From positions 310,001-374,000 of the forward strand of contig NZ_QHLX01000001.1 in assembly GCF_004135675.1 (NCBI RefSeq): 64,000 nt of DNA, given 5' to 3'. Source of the stretch: Marinitoga lauensis (GTDB lineage: Bacteria > Thermotogota > Thermotogae > Petrotogales > Petrotogaceae). The notes under the pieces are model-generated. The model made no database searches, was not told the DNA's origin, and saw nothing but the letters and a program-made list of their open reading frames with translations. The position numbers were made by a program, and so were the translations under genes. The number at the start of each line of letters is the position of its first letter. The stretch's first letter is position 1. Positions 32,684-42,343 of the stretch are shown piece by piece.

Positions 32684-33100
32684 ATGAAGAAGAAACTGAG
32701 AAAAACTGAAAGAAAAGGACTTTCAAGAAAACAATTAAAAGCAATTGAAATGTTGATCGATATTGAAAATAATTATACTCACAAAGAAATATATACTCAG
32801 TTAGAAATTTCTCATGATACGTTTTATAAATGGCTAAAAAATCCGTTGTTTATTGAAGAATTGAATAAAAGATCAGAAGAATTTTTTAAACGAAGTTTAT
32901 ATAAGGTCAATGCAGCTTTATTGAAAAAAATTGAAAAAGGTGATGTATCAGCTATGAGGCTTTATTTTGAGAAACTAAATGAATTCAAAGAAAAAATAGA
33001 ACTATCTGGAAGTGTAGAAAATAAAATAGATTCAAAACTTGAAGAACTAACCGTTGAAGAATTGAGGGCGATAGCCTATGGTAATCCAATTAAAAAATAG
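32684..33100 (+). CDS. terS: Terminase small subunit
   Basis: 138 aa. N-terminal HTH (YTHKEIYTQLEISHDTFYKW) that would recognise the packaging site, then a helical oligomerisation segment and an acidic C terminus contacting the large subunit. Overlaps terL by 23 bp, the standard order. Confidence 0.82.
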   Translation: MKKKLRKTERKGLSRKQLKAIEMLIDIENNYTHKEIYTQLEISHDTFYKWLKNPLFIEELNKRSEEFFKRSLYKVNAALLKKIEKGDVSAMRLYFEKLNEFKEKIELSGSVENKIDSKLEELTVEELRAIAYGNPIKK

Positions 33101-34451
33101 AGCATTAAAAATCTTACTTAAAAAGAGTTATATCGATTACTGTGAATATACAAATCATGGTTATAAAAGATCCAGAGTTCATGAGTATTTAGCAAGTGTT
33201 CTGGAGAAAGTTGAAAGAGGGGAAATAAAAAGATTAATGGTGTTTATGCCACCGCAACATGGGAAATCAACTACGATATCGGACACTTTTCCTTCATGGT
33301 ATTTGGGAAAGCATCCAGAAGAATCTGTTATAGCTGTTGCATATGGAGATGATTTAGCATATCGTTTTGGAAAAAATAATAGACAAAAGATTAAAGAATT
33401 TGGAAAAGAAATATTCAATATAGAAGTTTCTAAAGAAAAAAGTTCAATGACAGATTGGTTGATATCAAAACATAATGGCGGAATGCGTTCTGTTGGTATT
33501 GGTGGATCTATTACAGGACATGGTGCAGATTTGCTTATTATAGATGACCCTTTTAAAAATAGAGAACAGGCAGATTCGGAGACTTATAGAGAGAAAGTCT
33601 GGAATGAATGGCAAAACACATTATTAACTCGTGTTCATCCTAATGGAAAAATAATAATTATTATGACGAGATGGCATGAAGATGATTTGGCTGGAAGATT
33701 ATTAAAAACAGAAAAAGAAAATTGGTATATTGTAAGTTTGCCAGTTGTTTGTGATTCTGAAGAAGATCCGTTAAACAGAAAATTAGGTGAAACATTATGG
33801 CCAGAAGGTGGATATGATAAAAAGTGGGCCGAAGAAAAGAAAAAGTCAGTTGGAAGTAGGACATGGGAAGCATTATATATGCAAAGACCGTCACCTTCAG
33901 AAGGTGGAATACTTAAACGTAATTGGTGGAAATGGTATAAACAATTACCTTCGGATATTGATGAGATGATTCAGTCGTGGGATATGGCTTTTAAAGATAA
34001 AAAAGAATCTGACTATGTTGTTGGTCAAGTTTGGGCAAGGAAAGGTGCAAATAAATATTTAGTGGATCAAGTAAGAGCAAGAATGAATTTCCCCGCTACG
34101 ATAAGAGCGGTAAAAACATTAAGTTTAAAATGGCCACAAGCAAGATTGAAATTAGTTGAAGATAAAGCTAATGGCCCTGCAGTAATTGCAACATTAAAAG
34201 ATGAAATTCCCGGTTTAGTACCGGTAGAACCCAGAGGCTCAAAAATCGCAAGAGCTGAAGCTGTTAGCCCTGACATTGAAGCTGGAAATGTGTATCTGCC
34301 AGAAAATGCACCATGGATTCATGATTTTATAGAAGAATGTGCAGCATTTCCAAATGGTGCTCATGATGACCAAGTTGATGCTATGACTCAAGCTTTGGAT
34401 AGATTAAAGCATAATACTCAAACCTATATAGAAGAAGAAATGGAGTGGTGA
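33078..34451 (+). CDS. terL: Terminase large subunit
   Basis: 457 aa ATP-driven packaging motor and nuclease. Walker A in MPPQHGKST (about 58-66), Walker B LLIIDDP (about 150), coupling motif IMTRWHEDD. RNase-H-type nuclease: Asp in SWDMAFKDKKESDY (about 302), Asp/Glu in LVEDKANGPAV, and the final AHDDQVDA. Intact. Confidence 0.93.
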   Translation: MVIQLKNRALKILLKKSYIDYCEYTNHGYKRSRVHEYLASVLEKVERGEIKRLMVFMPPQHGKSTTISDTFPSWYLGKHPEESVIAVAYGDDLAYRFGKNNRQKIKEFGKEIFNIEVSKEKSSMTDWLISKHNGGMRSVGIGGSITGHGADLLIIDDPFKNREQADSETYREKVWNEWQNTLLTRVHPNGKIIIIMTRWHEDDLAGRLLKTEKENWYIVSLPVVCDSEEDPLNRKLGETLWPEGGYDKKWAEEKKKSVGSRTWEALYMQRPSPSEGGILKRNWWKWYKQLPSDIDEMIQSWDMAFKDKKESDYVVGQVWARKGANKYLVDQVRARMNFPATIRAVKTLSLKWPQARLKLVEDKANGPAVIATLKDEIPGLVPVEPRGSKIARAEAVSPDIEAGNVYLPENAPWIHDFIEECAAFPNGAHDDQVDAMTQALDRLKHNTQTYIEEEMEW

Positions 34452-34453
34452 GA

Positions 34454-35666
34454 ATGAGATTTCACGACAAAATAGATTTTAAATTGTTAGATTTGATGTT
34501 TAAAGATGAATTTGAATATGAACAAGATGATGTTGATTTTTTATATAATTTCATTCCAAAATTTATTATTATATCAATTGCTCTTACAATGCAAAAAAAA
34601 CTTTCTCTTGTTGGTGATGGAAGTGAAAAAGATAAAGTAGATCAAATTTGGGACGTTTGGGAAAATAATAATATGCAAACTTTGAAATATGAAATTGCAA
34701 AACATTTTTCTTGTATAATCAGGTCAATTTAGAAGCTGTTCTTGAAGATACAACTGATAAGATTTCAGGGACAAAAATAATACTTCATCACCCAAGCGCA
34801 GTTTCAATTGAAAAAGTGGCAAATGAAATAGTAAAAGTTGAGATTCAAAGTGAGATTTTTATTGATGGTAAAAAAGTACAAACAAAAAAGATTCTTACCG
34901 AAGATGAAATAATAACCAAAATAGATGATAAAGAAGAGAGAAAACCGAATTTATATGACGGAATTCCTTTTATAAGAATTGATAATGAAAATTATAGGAT
35001 TATAGGATTAATCAGATTACAAGATAGATTGAATTTATACGAATCATATCTTGATGTTCTTTTTGATTTACATGCAGATCCAATTCTTTACGATGATTTA
35101 GGCGAATCTTTTATGGCAAAACAACAAGCAAATAAAGAAACTAAAATAATTATTAGCAAAGATAAAAGAAAAATAAGGAAGTTTTTGCATTATCCAAGAG
35201 ATTCTAAAGGATTAAACATTCTTGAATCAAATGGTGCAATGGCTGAAAGAATACAAGTACAACAAGATAAAATAAATAAGACAATCGAAAAACTTTTCCC
35301 TGAAATTGTTTTAATGGATATTTTAAAAGCAGGGGACAAATTACTGGGCCAGGTTTAGAAAAGAAATTAATAGAAATAAGCTCACATATTAATTTAGCTC
35401 GTGGTTCTTTAAAAAATGGATTGGAAGAATTAAACGAATTAATAAGTTGGTTAATATTTGATCAAAAAATAAAAACACAAGTAGGTTTTGAACCAATAAC
35501 TCCACGTGATTTTGATGATGTAATAAATGAAGTTACTAAAGCTTCTGGTATCTTAAGCAAAAAATGGCAATTGGAAAAATTAGAGAAAGAAGGAGTGATT
35601 GATAACGCTGAAGAAGAAATGAAAAATCTTGAGAAAGAAAATCAAGTTAATCCATTAGGTTGGTGA
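34454..35666 (+). pseudogene. Portal protein, two frameshifts
   Basis: Directly after terL, as portals are. Start MRFHDKIDFKLLDLMF behind GGAGTGGTGAG. Restored length about 404 aa, with the SPP1-type central region (YDGIPFIRIDNENYR, RLNLYESYLDVLFDLHADPI) and C-terminal ITPRDFDDVINEV. Breaks at the T5 run 34705-34709 and A3 run 35338-35340. An essential gene, so real breaks would make the phage defective. Confidence 0.75.
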
Positions 35667-35761
35667 AAAATAAAAGCCTGAAAAGGGCTTAATTTTTATT
35701 AGAAAGGAGAGATTAAATATAAAGTTTTGATATTTTTGCAAATTTAGTAGGAGGATTTAAA

Positions 35762-37366
35762 ATGACAAAACAAGACTTTGAATCTAAAATTTTGGAATTA
35801 AGAAAAAATTATTTAAATACAGCAATAAATGATCTTGAATATAAATACAGATCAGAATATGTAAAATTATTTAAAGAACTTTATTATGATTTAAACAATA
35901 GAATAAAAAAATATAAAGATGATATGGGAAATATTAGAGCAATTTATTTAAATCAAATAAAAGAAGATTTGAAGAAAGAAATAAATAAGTTCTATAAAAG
36001 ATACAAAACTACAACATTAAATCTTTTAGAAGAATCAAGTTTCAGAGCTTTTGAAAACATGAAAGAAATTTATTTTAAAGTAGGAATGGAAAATTTAGTT
36101 GAACATATAAAATGGAACAAAAATATTATGGATTATTTGATTTCTTACAAAGCACAAGACGGATTAACTATTTCTGAAAGATTATGGGGTCATTCAAAAC
36201 AAATAAGAGATAAGATATTTGATTCATTAAAAAAGAATATTCTTGCAGGCGAATCTGTTTGGGATACAATGATGGAATTACAAGAGATAAAATCGCCTAA
36301 AATAAAAATTCCAGAGTATTTAAAAAAAGAGTTTGAGAAAATGTCCTATAAAAAGATAGAAGAAGTAATTAATTTATACACAGTAAAAAAAACAAATTAT
36401 CTAACAAGACGACTTGTAGAAGCGGAAATTGAAAGAGCATATAGAACAACCACATTGAAACTTGCTGAAAATAAAGAATGGATTAAGGGAATGAAATGGA
36501 ATCTTTCACACAAACATAAATATGGAGTGTATGATTGTAACTGTGAAAAGAATGCGACACAAAATGCTTTTGGGCTTGGAAGAGGTGTATATCCAATAAA
36601 ATATTATCCACCAGCTCCAGATCATCCATGGTGCAATTGTTTTGAAACTGAAGTTTTTGATGAAAAAGTTCTGGAAGATTATGGTATAATTGATAAAAAA
36701 GATAAAAATGTGAAAAATAAAGAGTTTGAAAAAATACCTCCAAAAGAATATATCAGTAAAAAATATAACATAAAAACAAAATTTGGCAAAACAGATGAAG
36801 AGACAATAAAAACAATAAATAGTGCGTTTGATAAAATGCATAATGAATTTGGAGATTCGATGGATAATATTCTTGATGAAATTTCTTTTGGTAATTTTTC
36901 ATCAGCTTATGCAAAATACGAATTAAAATATCAAGATGATGAAGTCTATAGAACTTTGAAAATTTCAAAAATATTTAAAAACAAAGATTCTATTTTAAGA
37001 GCATTAGAAAGAGATATAAAAGCAAACTTTCATCCTGAAGGCGCAAATTCTGAATTTATAATTGCTCATGAAATTGGGCATGCCCTTGAAATGAAAATAA
37101 CAAGAAAAGAAAAAAACTTTTTTAATGTTTGGAAGTCTAATAAATTAGCAAACAAAATTAGGGATGAAGCATTAAAAAATTTAGGAATTGATCCAACGGA
37201 TTATAATAAAGTTTATAAATATATAAAAAATGAATTGGGGAAATATGCAACAGAGGATTCTCATGAACTTATAGCGCAAGCAATAGCAAATGGAGTAACA
37301 TCTAAGAATCCTTCTAAACTTTCCTTGGAAATTTTGAAGATTATTAAAAGGGAGTTGAAAAAATGA
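35762..37366 (+). CDS. MuF-type minor head protein with C-terminal zincin domain
   Basis: 534 aa. The N-terminal helical part and MuF core (EIERAYRTTTLKLAEN, then a Cys/His cluster with CNCEKN and DHPWCNCF, about 225-300) are head-assembly features; MuF proteins are packed in the capsid. Residues ~340-534 form an added domain with HEIGH (H436, E437, H440) and a later SHELIAQAIANG that can give the third ligand: a metallopeptidase-like fold. MuF proteins with variable C-terminal enzyme or toxin domains are known in temperate phages. A tiny gene with ATGA overlap follows. Confidence 0.85.
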   Translation: MTKQDFESKILELRKNYLNTAINDLEYKYRSEYVKLFKELYYDLNNRIKKYKDDMGNIRAIYLNQIKEDLKKEINKFYKRYKTTTLNLLEESSFRAFENMKEIYFKVGMENLVEHIKWNKNIMDYLISYKAQDGLTISERLWGHSKQIRDKIFDSLKKNILAGESVWDTMMELQEIKSPKIKIPEYLKKEFEKMSYKKIEEVINLYTVKKTNYLTRRLVEAEIERAYRTTTLKLAENKEWIKGMKWNLSHKHKYGVYDCNCEKNATQNAFGLGRGVYPIKYYPPAPDHPWCNCFETEVFDEKVLEDYGIIDKKDKNVKNKEFEKIPPKEYISKKYNIKTKFGKTDEETIKTINSAFDKMHNEFGDSMDNILDEISFGNFSSAYAKYELKYQDDEVYRTLKISKIFKNKDSILRALERDIKANFHPEGANSEFIIAHEIGHALEMKITRKEKNFFNVWKSNKLANKIRDEALKNLGIDPTDYNKVYKYIKNELGKYATEDSHELIAQAIANGVTSKNPSKLSLEILKIIKRELKK

Positions 37367-37530
37367 AAAAAATACCAGAATGGGTTACTGAAGAACAATA
37401 CAATGAATTTGAAAAATGGATAGATTACGATGAAAATGGTTGGGTTTTAAAACCAAATGCCCCTCAATGGGTGAAGAAACTTTTTAAAGAGTTGACTGAG
37501 CCGGATGTAATATTAGAAGATTCTGAATAA
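37363..37530 (+). CDS. Small acidic protein coupled to MuF-zincin (55 aa)
   Basis: MKKIPEWVTEEQYNEFEKWI; starts in the ATGA overlap with the MuF gene and is strongly acidic, with a terminator right after. Position and charge suit a cognate immunity protein or inhibitor for the zincin domain; that is inference. No family recognised. Confidence 0.65.
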   Translation: MKKIPEWVTEEQYNEFEKWIDYDENGWVLKPNAPQWVKKLFKELTEPDVILEDSE

Positions 37531-37542
37531 AATTTTGAATAT

Positions 37543-37567
37543 AGGAGCCTTTAAGGCTCCTTTTTTT
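37543..37567 (+). terminator. Terminator after MuF unit
   Basis: Stem AGGAGCC/GGCTCCT with a short loop (37543-37561) then seven T. Confidence 0.85.
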
Positions 37568-37595
37568 ATTACCAAAATTAAATGGAGGTGAAATA

Positions 37596-38195
37596 GTGAA
37601 AGGTAAAGATTTAGATTTTAACTTTGATTTACAGTTGTTTGCAGAAAGTGGTGAAGGAGGTGAAAATGGAACAGAATCACAAAATAATCCCACAAATGAG
37701 AATGCACCAAATAATGAACCTACAAAGGATCCAGAAAAAAACACAGAAATTGAAGCATTGAAAACACAGATTTCAGAGCTAACTAAGATTATTGAGGAAT
37801 TAAAATCAAACAAGAAAACTGAAACTGAACCCAACAAAAACAATGAAAGTGAAGAAACTGATCCTATGAGTGAAATTGAAAAGTTGAAAGCCGAATTGGC
37901 AAAAAAAGATTTAATCTATCAAACTGAAAAGCTATTAGTGAAGGAAGGATTTGCTGATTATGCAGACTCACTAATGCCAATAGTTATGAAAGATGATGTG
38001 AAAACCACAGAAAAGAATATAAAAACACTTAAAACTGTAATTGAAAAATTGACTCAAGCTAAAATTGAAGATTTAAAGAAAGGAACTTCTATAAAAGGGA
38101 CAGCTTCAGATGATTTAACTCATATTGATAAAGAGCTGGAAAGTATTTTAAACTCTGATAATCACGGAGTAAAAATTGAAGATTTTTGGAAATAA
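37596..38195 (+). CDS. Capsid scaffolding protein
   Basis: 199 aa, GTG start behind GGAGGTG. Extremely acidic and Asn/Glu-rich N terminus, coiled coil at about 50-70 and 92-115, helical C terminus. The opening FDLQLFAE is a frequent start of phage scaffold proteins. Lies between MuF and the decoration/capsid genes. Confidence 0.78.
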   Translation: MKGKDLDFNFDLQLFAESGEGGENGTESQNNPTNENAPNNEPTKDPEKNTEIEALKTQISELTKIIEELKSNKKTETEPNKNNESEETDPMSEIEKLKAELAKKDLIYQTEKLLVKEGFADYADSLMPIVMKDDVKTTEKNIKTLKTVIEKLTQAKIEDLKKGTSIKGTASDDLTHIDKELESILNSDNHGVKIEDFWK

Positions 38196-38213
38196 GAAAG
38201 GAGAGTGATTTAA

Positions 38214-38567
38214 ATGCTTAATCAAAAAGATTATGCTGGTAGTGTAGCATTTTTGGTAAGTGATCATTTTGTAATGTTAGGTTGTGTAATTGATTCTTCA
38301 ACAGTAACTGCAGATTCAGATGGAGATAAAATTTTAAAAGCTGGAACAGTTTTAGGAAAAATAACTGCAAGTGGAAAATTTGGGCCATATGATTCTGCTG
38401 CAGCTGATGGAAGACAAACAGCAGTTGGTATTTTAGTGCATGATGTAGATGTGACTAAAGAAGATGAAATGGCTAATTACGTAATTCACGGTGTTGTGCA
38501 AGAATCAAAACTTACCGGTATTGATGCCACAGCAAAAACACAATTATCACATATTATCTTTATATAA
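38214..38567 (+). CDS. Head decoration protein
   Basis: 117 aa, beta-rich. ILKAGTVLGKITASGKFGPY and QTAVGILVHDVDV are the lambda gpD-like pattern. Directly precedes the major capsid gene, as in lambda. It would trimerise on the expanded capsid. Confidence 0.8.
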   Translation: MLNQKDYAGSVAFLVSDHFVMLGCVIDSSTVTADSDGDKILKAGTVLGKITASGKFGPYDSAAADGRQTAVGILVHDVDVTKEDEMANYVIHGVVQESKLTGIDATAKTQLSHIIFI

Positions 38568-38582
38568 GGAGAGTGATATAAC

Positions 38583-39605
38583 ATGAAAACTATTTCTAAT
38601 CTTTTAGAATCAAAAACCTTTTTAAATTACATGTTAAATAGACCAGGAAGGAAATTTTTAGGTGATGCAATTTTTCCAAGAAAAACAATTGATACATTGT
38701 CTTTTGAATGGGTTAAAGGTGCAAATAATCTTCCGGTAATGGCTAGAGTTCAACCATTTGGTGCTGAAGCAGCAATTATGGGGAGAGATGGAGTATCAAC
38801 AGTATCTGGTAAAATACCTGTTATAAAAATTAAAAGAAGCTTAGATGAAGAAGAGTATATTAAATTAAAGAAATTCCAGAATAGAGGATATGATATTCCA
38901 GAAAGTGTAATAAGAAAGATTTTTGATGATGTAACTGCAGTATTTGATAGTGTTGAGAACAAAATAGAATATTTAAGAATGCAAGCATTATGTAAAGGGC
39001 AACTTGATTTTACAAATGATGGATTTGTATATTCAATTGATTATTTAATGCCATCTGAAAACAAACCAACTGTTGCGACTCTTTGGAGCGATACCACAAA
39101 TTCAGATCCAGAAAATGACATTTACACATGGGTATCAATGGTTATTGAAAAAGGTGGCCCTCAGCCAACAAAAGCTGTAACATCTTTAAAAGTTGTAAAT
39201 TACTTATTGAGAAATGTTAATCTTAGAAAAGCTATTTTTGGAGTTAATTCTGATAGATTACTTGATTTAGGAACTTTAAACAACTATTTTAAATCAAAAG
39301 GGTTACCTTCCATAACTCATTATGATTTGCAGGCAAGAGATTTAGCTGGAAATACAGTAAGATTCTTTGATGAAAACAAATTTGTATTACTTCCTGGAAA
39401 TGGAGTAGCAGGAGATACACTTGTTGGTCCAACCGCTGAAGCATTATTAGAAGATGCAGGTAAGAAAAAGAAAGAACTTAAAGGTATAACAGTTGTACAA
39501 TGGGAATCAACAGAACCTGTTTCATTATGGACGAAAGCTGCAGCTGCTCAAATTCCATCTATGCCATATGCTGATTATACAGTAAGTGCTACAGTTATAG
39601 CTTAA
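38583..39605 (+). CDS. Major capsid protein, lambda gpE type
   Basis: 340 aa HK97-fold shell protein. Long N-terminal arm with FPRKTIDTLSFEW, a spine-helix region around 95-135, and EALLEDAGKKKKEL and WESTEPVSLWTKA near the C terminus, as in the gpE family. Intact, followed by a terminator. Confidence 0.85.
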   Translation: MKTISNLLESKTFLNYMLNRPGRKFLGDAIFPRKTIDTLSFEWVKGANNLPVMARVQPFGAEAAIMGRDGVSTVSGKIPVIKIKRSLDEEEYIKLKKFQNRGYDIPESVIRKIFDDVTAVFDSVENKIEYLRMQALCKGQLDFTNDGFVYSIDYLMPSENKPTVATLWSDTTNSDPENDIYTWVSMVIEKGGPQPTKAVTSLKVVNYLLRNVNLRKAIFGVNSDRLLDLGTLNNYFKSKGLPSITHYDLQARDLAGNTVRFFDENKFVLLPGNGVAGDTLVGPTAEALLEDAGKKKKELKGITVVQWESTEPVSLWTKAAAAQIPSMPYADYTVSATVIA

Positions 39606-39608
39606 TAT

Positions 39609-39633
39609 AATCCGCTCTGATGGGCGGATTTTT
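39609..39633 (+). terminator. Terminator after major capsid gene
   Basis: Stem AATCCGC/GCGGATT (39609-39615 with 39624-39630), loop of 8, then T-run. Confidence 0.82.
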
Positions 39634-39664
39634 ATTTTTAAATAATGGATAGGAGGTTGGAAAA

Positions 39665-40138
39665 ATGAAATATAAGGTATTAATTCCATTGACGTTAGAT
39701 GGGAAAATTGCAAAAAAAGGAGAAATTATAGAGTTAGATAAAAAGTATCCAGTTAATGATTTGATTAAAAGAAAAGTTATTGAGGTAGTAAAAGTTTCAA
39801 AAAAGAAGATGATAATAATGACAAATCTGGAAAGAATGAGAATTGAGTTAAGAGATAACAACAGTAAAGTTTTTTCTGATTCTGAATTAGAAGCTTGGCT
39901 TGGTGATCATGGATTAAATAAAGATGATTTATACGTTGCAGAAAATAAAACCTATTTAATGCTTGCTGTTAGAGATGCTTTAAGACAACTGCTTAGAGAT
40001 TGGGATTCGGCAAAAACAACAACGAGAGGTGATTATCAAGAGAGTTATTCAAAAACTTCATTGATACGTGAAATTGAAAGAATAACAAGAGAATATGAAT
40101 GGGATATAGTTGCAGGAGAGATGAGTTATGAAGATTGA
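39665..40138 (+). CDS. Head-tail connector protein, apparently fused
   Basis: 157 aa. The first ~50 residues (MKYKVLIPLTLDGKIAKKGE...) resemble a small phage protein that is usually separate; from MTNLERMRIELRDN (about 52) the rest resembles connector subunits (LMLAVRDALRQLLRDW). Either a true fusion or two genes merged by a lost base. Overlaps the next gene. Confidence 0.65.
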   Translation: MKYKVLIPLTLDGKIAKKGEIIELDKKYPVNDLIKRKVIEVVKVSKKKMIIMTNLERMRIELRDNNSKVFSDSELEAWLGDHGLNKDDLYVAENKTYLMLAVRDALRQLLRDWDSAKTTTRGDYQESYSKTSLIREIERITREYEWDIVAGEMSYED

Positions 40139-40601
40139 AATTGTTGGTGATAAGAAATTAAATAAAAAATTAAAACAATTAGGGAAAAATCTAGGGCCTT
40201 CTGGAAGAAGGAAGGCCTTCGGTATTGCAACCTCTTTATTGGTTAATTATTTAAAGTTCTTGTATGATAAAGAGTTAAATTCATCAAAAATTAAAAATAA
40301 AGTTTTTACAGAAGTTTCTACAGAACATGGAAAGATTTATACTGACCAAATACATGCAATATTTTTAGAATATGGAACTAAAGCACACGATATTTTCCCA
40401 AAAAGGAAAAAAGCTTTAAGTTGGTATATTGGACCCAACCCTAAACCACAAGGATATATGGGAGATAAAAAATACTGGGCAGTAGCTAAACATGTAAGAC
40501 ATCCAGGAACAAGAGGAAAATATTTTTTTGCAAGAACATTGAAAGATAATAAAGAGAAGATTTTGACAATCTTTAAAAAAGGAATGATGGAAGATGTATA
40601 A
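40128..40601 (+). CDS. Tail component, HK97 gp10 type
   Basis: 157 aa. LKQLGKNLGPSGRRKAFGIA start, IFLEYGTKAHDIFPK, and a C-terminal PGTRGKYFFARTLKDN with the family's aromatic end. Acts at the head-tail joint or tail completion. Confidence 0.8.
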   Translation: MKIEIVGDKKLNKKLKQLGKNLGPSGRRKAFGIATSLLVNYLKFLYDKELNSSKIKNKVFTEVSTEHGKIYTDQIHAIFLEYGTKAHDIFPKRKKALSWYIGPNPKPQGYMGDKKYWAVAKHVRHPGTRGKYFFARTLKDNKEKILTIFKKGMMEDV

Positions 40602-40980
40602 TGATTTATTAAATTCAATAAAATCAGATTTAGAAGGAATGACGTATAATAACAAAAATATTTTTCAGAACGTAGGTATTGGAGCTTTGAAGGCCGATGA
40701 TTATTTATCTTCAGCTTCAATTTTTTTAGATTCATCTAATCATCAGCAAATGACTTCATTGAGATATGAAATTAATGTAAATATTGATATAGTGTGTGTG
40801 TTTTCAATGAGTAGAGGCGAAAATTCGGAATTGTTTTTTCAAGAAAAATATGATATTGTAGAAGTTCTGGAAAAATATTTTAAGCAGAATTATCAGTTGA
40901 TGAATACAGAATTTACTTCTGATGATGAACATCTTTTTGTTATGTTCAGAATAAAAACAAGCGAGGTGAATAATATATGA
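40594..40980 (+). CDS. Tail terminator-like protein
   Basis: 128 aa, alpha/beta. Lies in the usual place of the tail terminator between gp10-like and tube genes, overlapping both neighbours. Sequence similarity alone is not decisive. Confidence 0.6.
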   Translation: MYNDLLNSIKSDLEGMTYNNKNIFQNVGIGALKADDYLSSASIFLDSSNHQQMTSLRYEINVNIDIVCVFSMSRGENSELFFQEKYDIVEVLEKYFKQNYQLMNTEFTSDDEHLFVMFRIKTSEVNNI

Positions 40981-41942
40981 GTTATACAGGTGCAAAATCA
41001 AGCGTATTGTTAGGAATAGAGAGTTCGTTCGCGACTGAAGCAACGTTGAAATATAAGTTGCCTTTTAAGAGTGAAAGTTTAAACCATAAAATAGAAACAG
41101 CAAAATCAGAGGCATTATTAGGGGTTAGAGGAACAAAAGCATTAGCACCAACTAAAGAAGGTGCTGAAGGAAATCTTGAATTAGAAGCATATCCAACCTC
41201 AGCAGGTTTAGCTTTTTACCTTGCATTAGGAAACGCTTCATTACAAGATCCAGATTCAACACCAAGTTCAGGCGATGAATATACAAAAATTGTTCCGGTG
41301 GATTTAAGCTCAGACATACCCTCTGCAACAATTCAAGTGGATCATTCAGGACAAAAAATGAAATACCTTGGTATGAAAGTAAATTCATTGAAATTCAGTG
41401 GTGCAGTAGGTTCAATACCTTCTATTAGTCTTGATTTTGTTGGAAAAGAGGAAGTAGTAGGTGCTGCAACGGAAGGAACAATAGTTGATGTAGATGCACA
41501 ACCATTTTTCTTCAAAGAATTAACCTTATATACAGATGATTTTCAAACAACAACTGACCTTTATTCAAGTATTGAATTGAATATTGCAAATAACTTAGAT
41601 ACTGATGATTACAGACTTGACGGAACAGGAAAAAGAAAAACACTTGAAGCTGGAAACTTAGAAATAACAGGATCCTTAGATATTATTTTTGATGCTTCTG
41701 TTGTTAGTGGTGAATATAGTAAATTTAAAAACTTCCAGGACGGAGCTATAGGAATTAAGTTAGAAAAAGCAACAGGAGAAAAATTGACTATATACTTACC
41801 AAGAATTAATTTCTCTGAGATGACACACGATGTATCAGGACCTGAAAAAATAATGTTTAAGGCAAACTTTACAGCATTAATACCAGCAACAGGAGATATT
41901 ATTGAAGTTTCAGATTATCAAAATACCAACGGAACATACTAA
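40977..41942 (+). CDS. Major tail tube protein
   Basis: 321 aa, beta-rich. SSVLLGIESSFATEATLKYK start and the closing GPEKIMFKANFTALIPATGD are typical of siphovirus tube proteins. Its length suggests an extra surface domain (about 80-200). Confidence 0.82.
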   Translation: MSYTGAKSSVLLGIESSFATEATLKYKLPFKSESLNHKIETAKSEALLGVRGTKALAPTKEGAEGNLELEAYPTSAGLAFYLALGNASLQDPDSTPSSGDEYTKIVPVDLSSDIPSATIQVDHSGQKMKYLGMKVNSLKFSGAVGSIPSISLDFVGKEEVVGAATEGTIVDVDAQPFFFKELTLYTDDFQTTTDLYSSIELNIANNLDTDDYRLDGTGKRKTLEAGNLEITGSLDIIFDASVVSGEYSKFKNFQDGAIGIKLEKATGEKLTIYLPRINFSEMTHDVSGPEKIMFKANFTALIPATGDIIEVSDYQNTNGTY

Positions 41943-41965
41943 TAATTAATAGAAAGGGTGAAAGT

Positions 41966-42343
41966 ATGGGATTTTTTATTGATGAACAAAAGACTGTAAA
42001 AATATATTTTGATGACAAAATGAATATTGCAAAAAAAGAAACTGATAATTGGATAGAAGTGAAAGCTGAACCTAATTTCTATTTGTTAGAAGAAATAAAG
42101 AAAGCTATAAAACCAAAGACAGTTAAAATGAATGCAAAAACAAATGAAATAGAACTTGATACTGAAAAAATGGGTGAGGTTCCAGTAGATTTATTAGCAA
42201 AATTAATTTTGAATTGGAGTGAAAGTGAAAAACCAACACCACAGATTTTAAAAACGAAGGTAAATCCAAAAATCTTGCAGAATCTTTGGAACAAGTTATT
42301 GGAAATGTATGAAATTGGTGGTTCTGATGTTATTGGAATATGA
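41966..42343 (+). CDS. Tail assembly chaperone, first protein
   Basis: 125 aa, acidic and helical, in the lambda G position between tube and tape measure. Its end overlaps the next gene by about 35 bp. The overlap has no clear XXXYYYZ slippery site, so a G/GT fusion is not demonstrated. Confidence 0.65.
   Translation: MGFFIDEQKTVKIYFDDKMNIAKKETDNWIEVKAEPNFYLLEEIKKAIKPKTVKMNAKTNEIELDTEKMGEVPVDLLAKLILNWSESEKPTPQILKTKVNPKILQNLWNKLLEMYEIGGSDVIGI

Noticed and set aside
42309-42343. Claiming a programmed -1 frameshift in the tail chaperones
   Set aside because: No recognisable slippery sequence; left as an open question.
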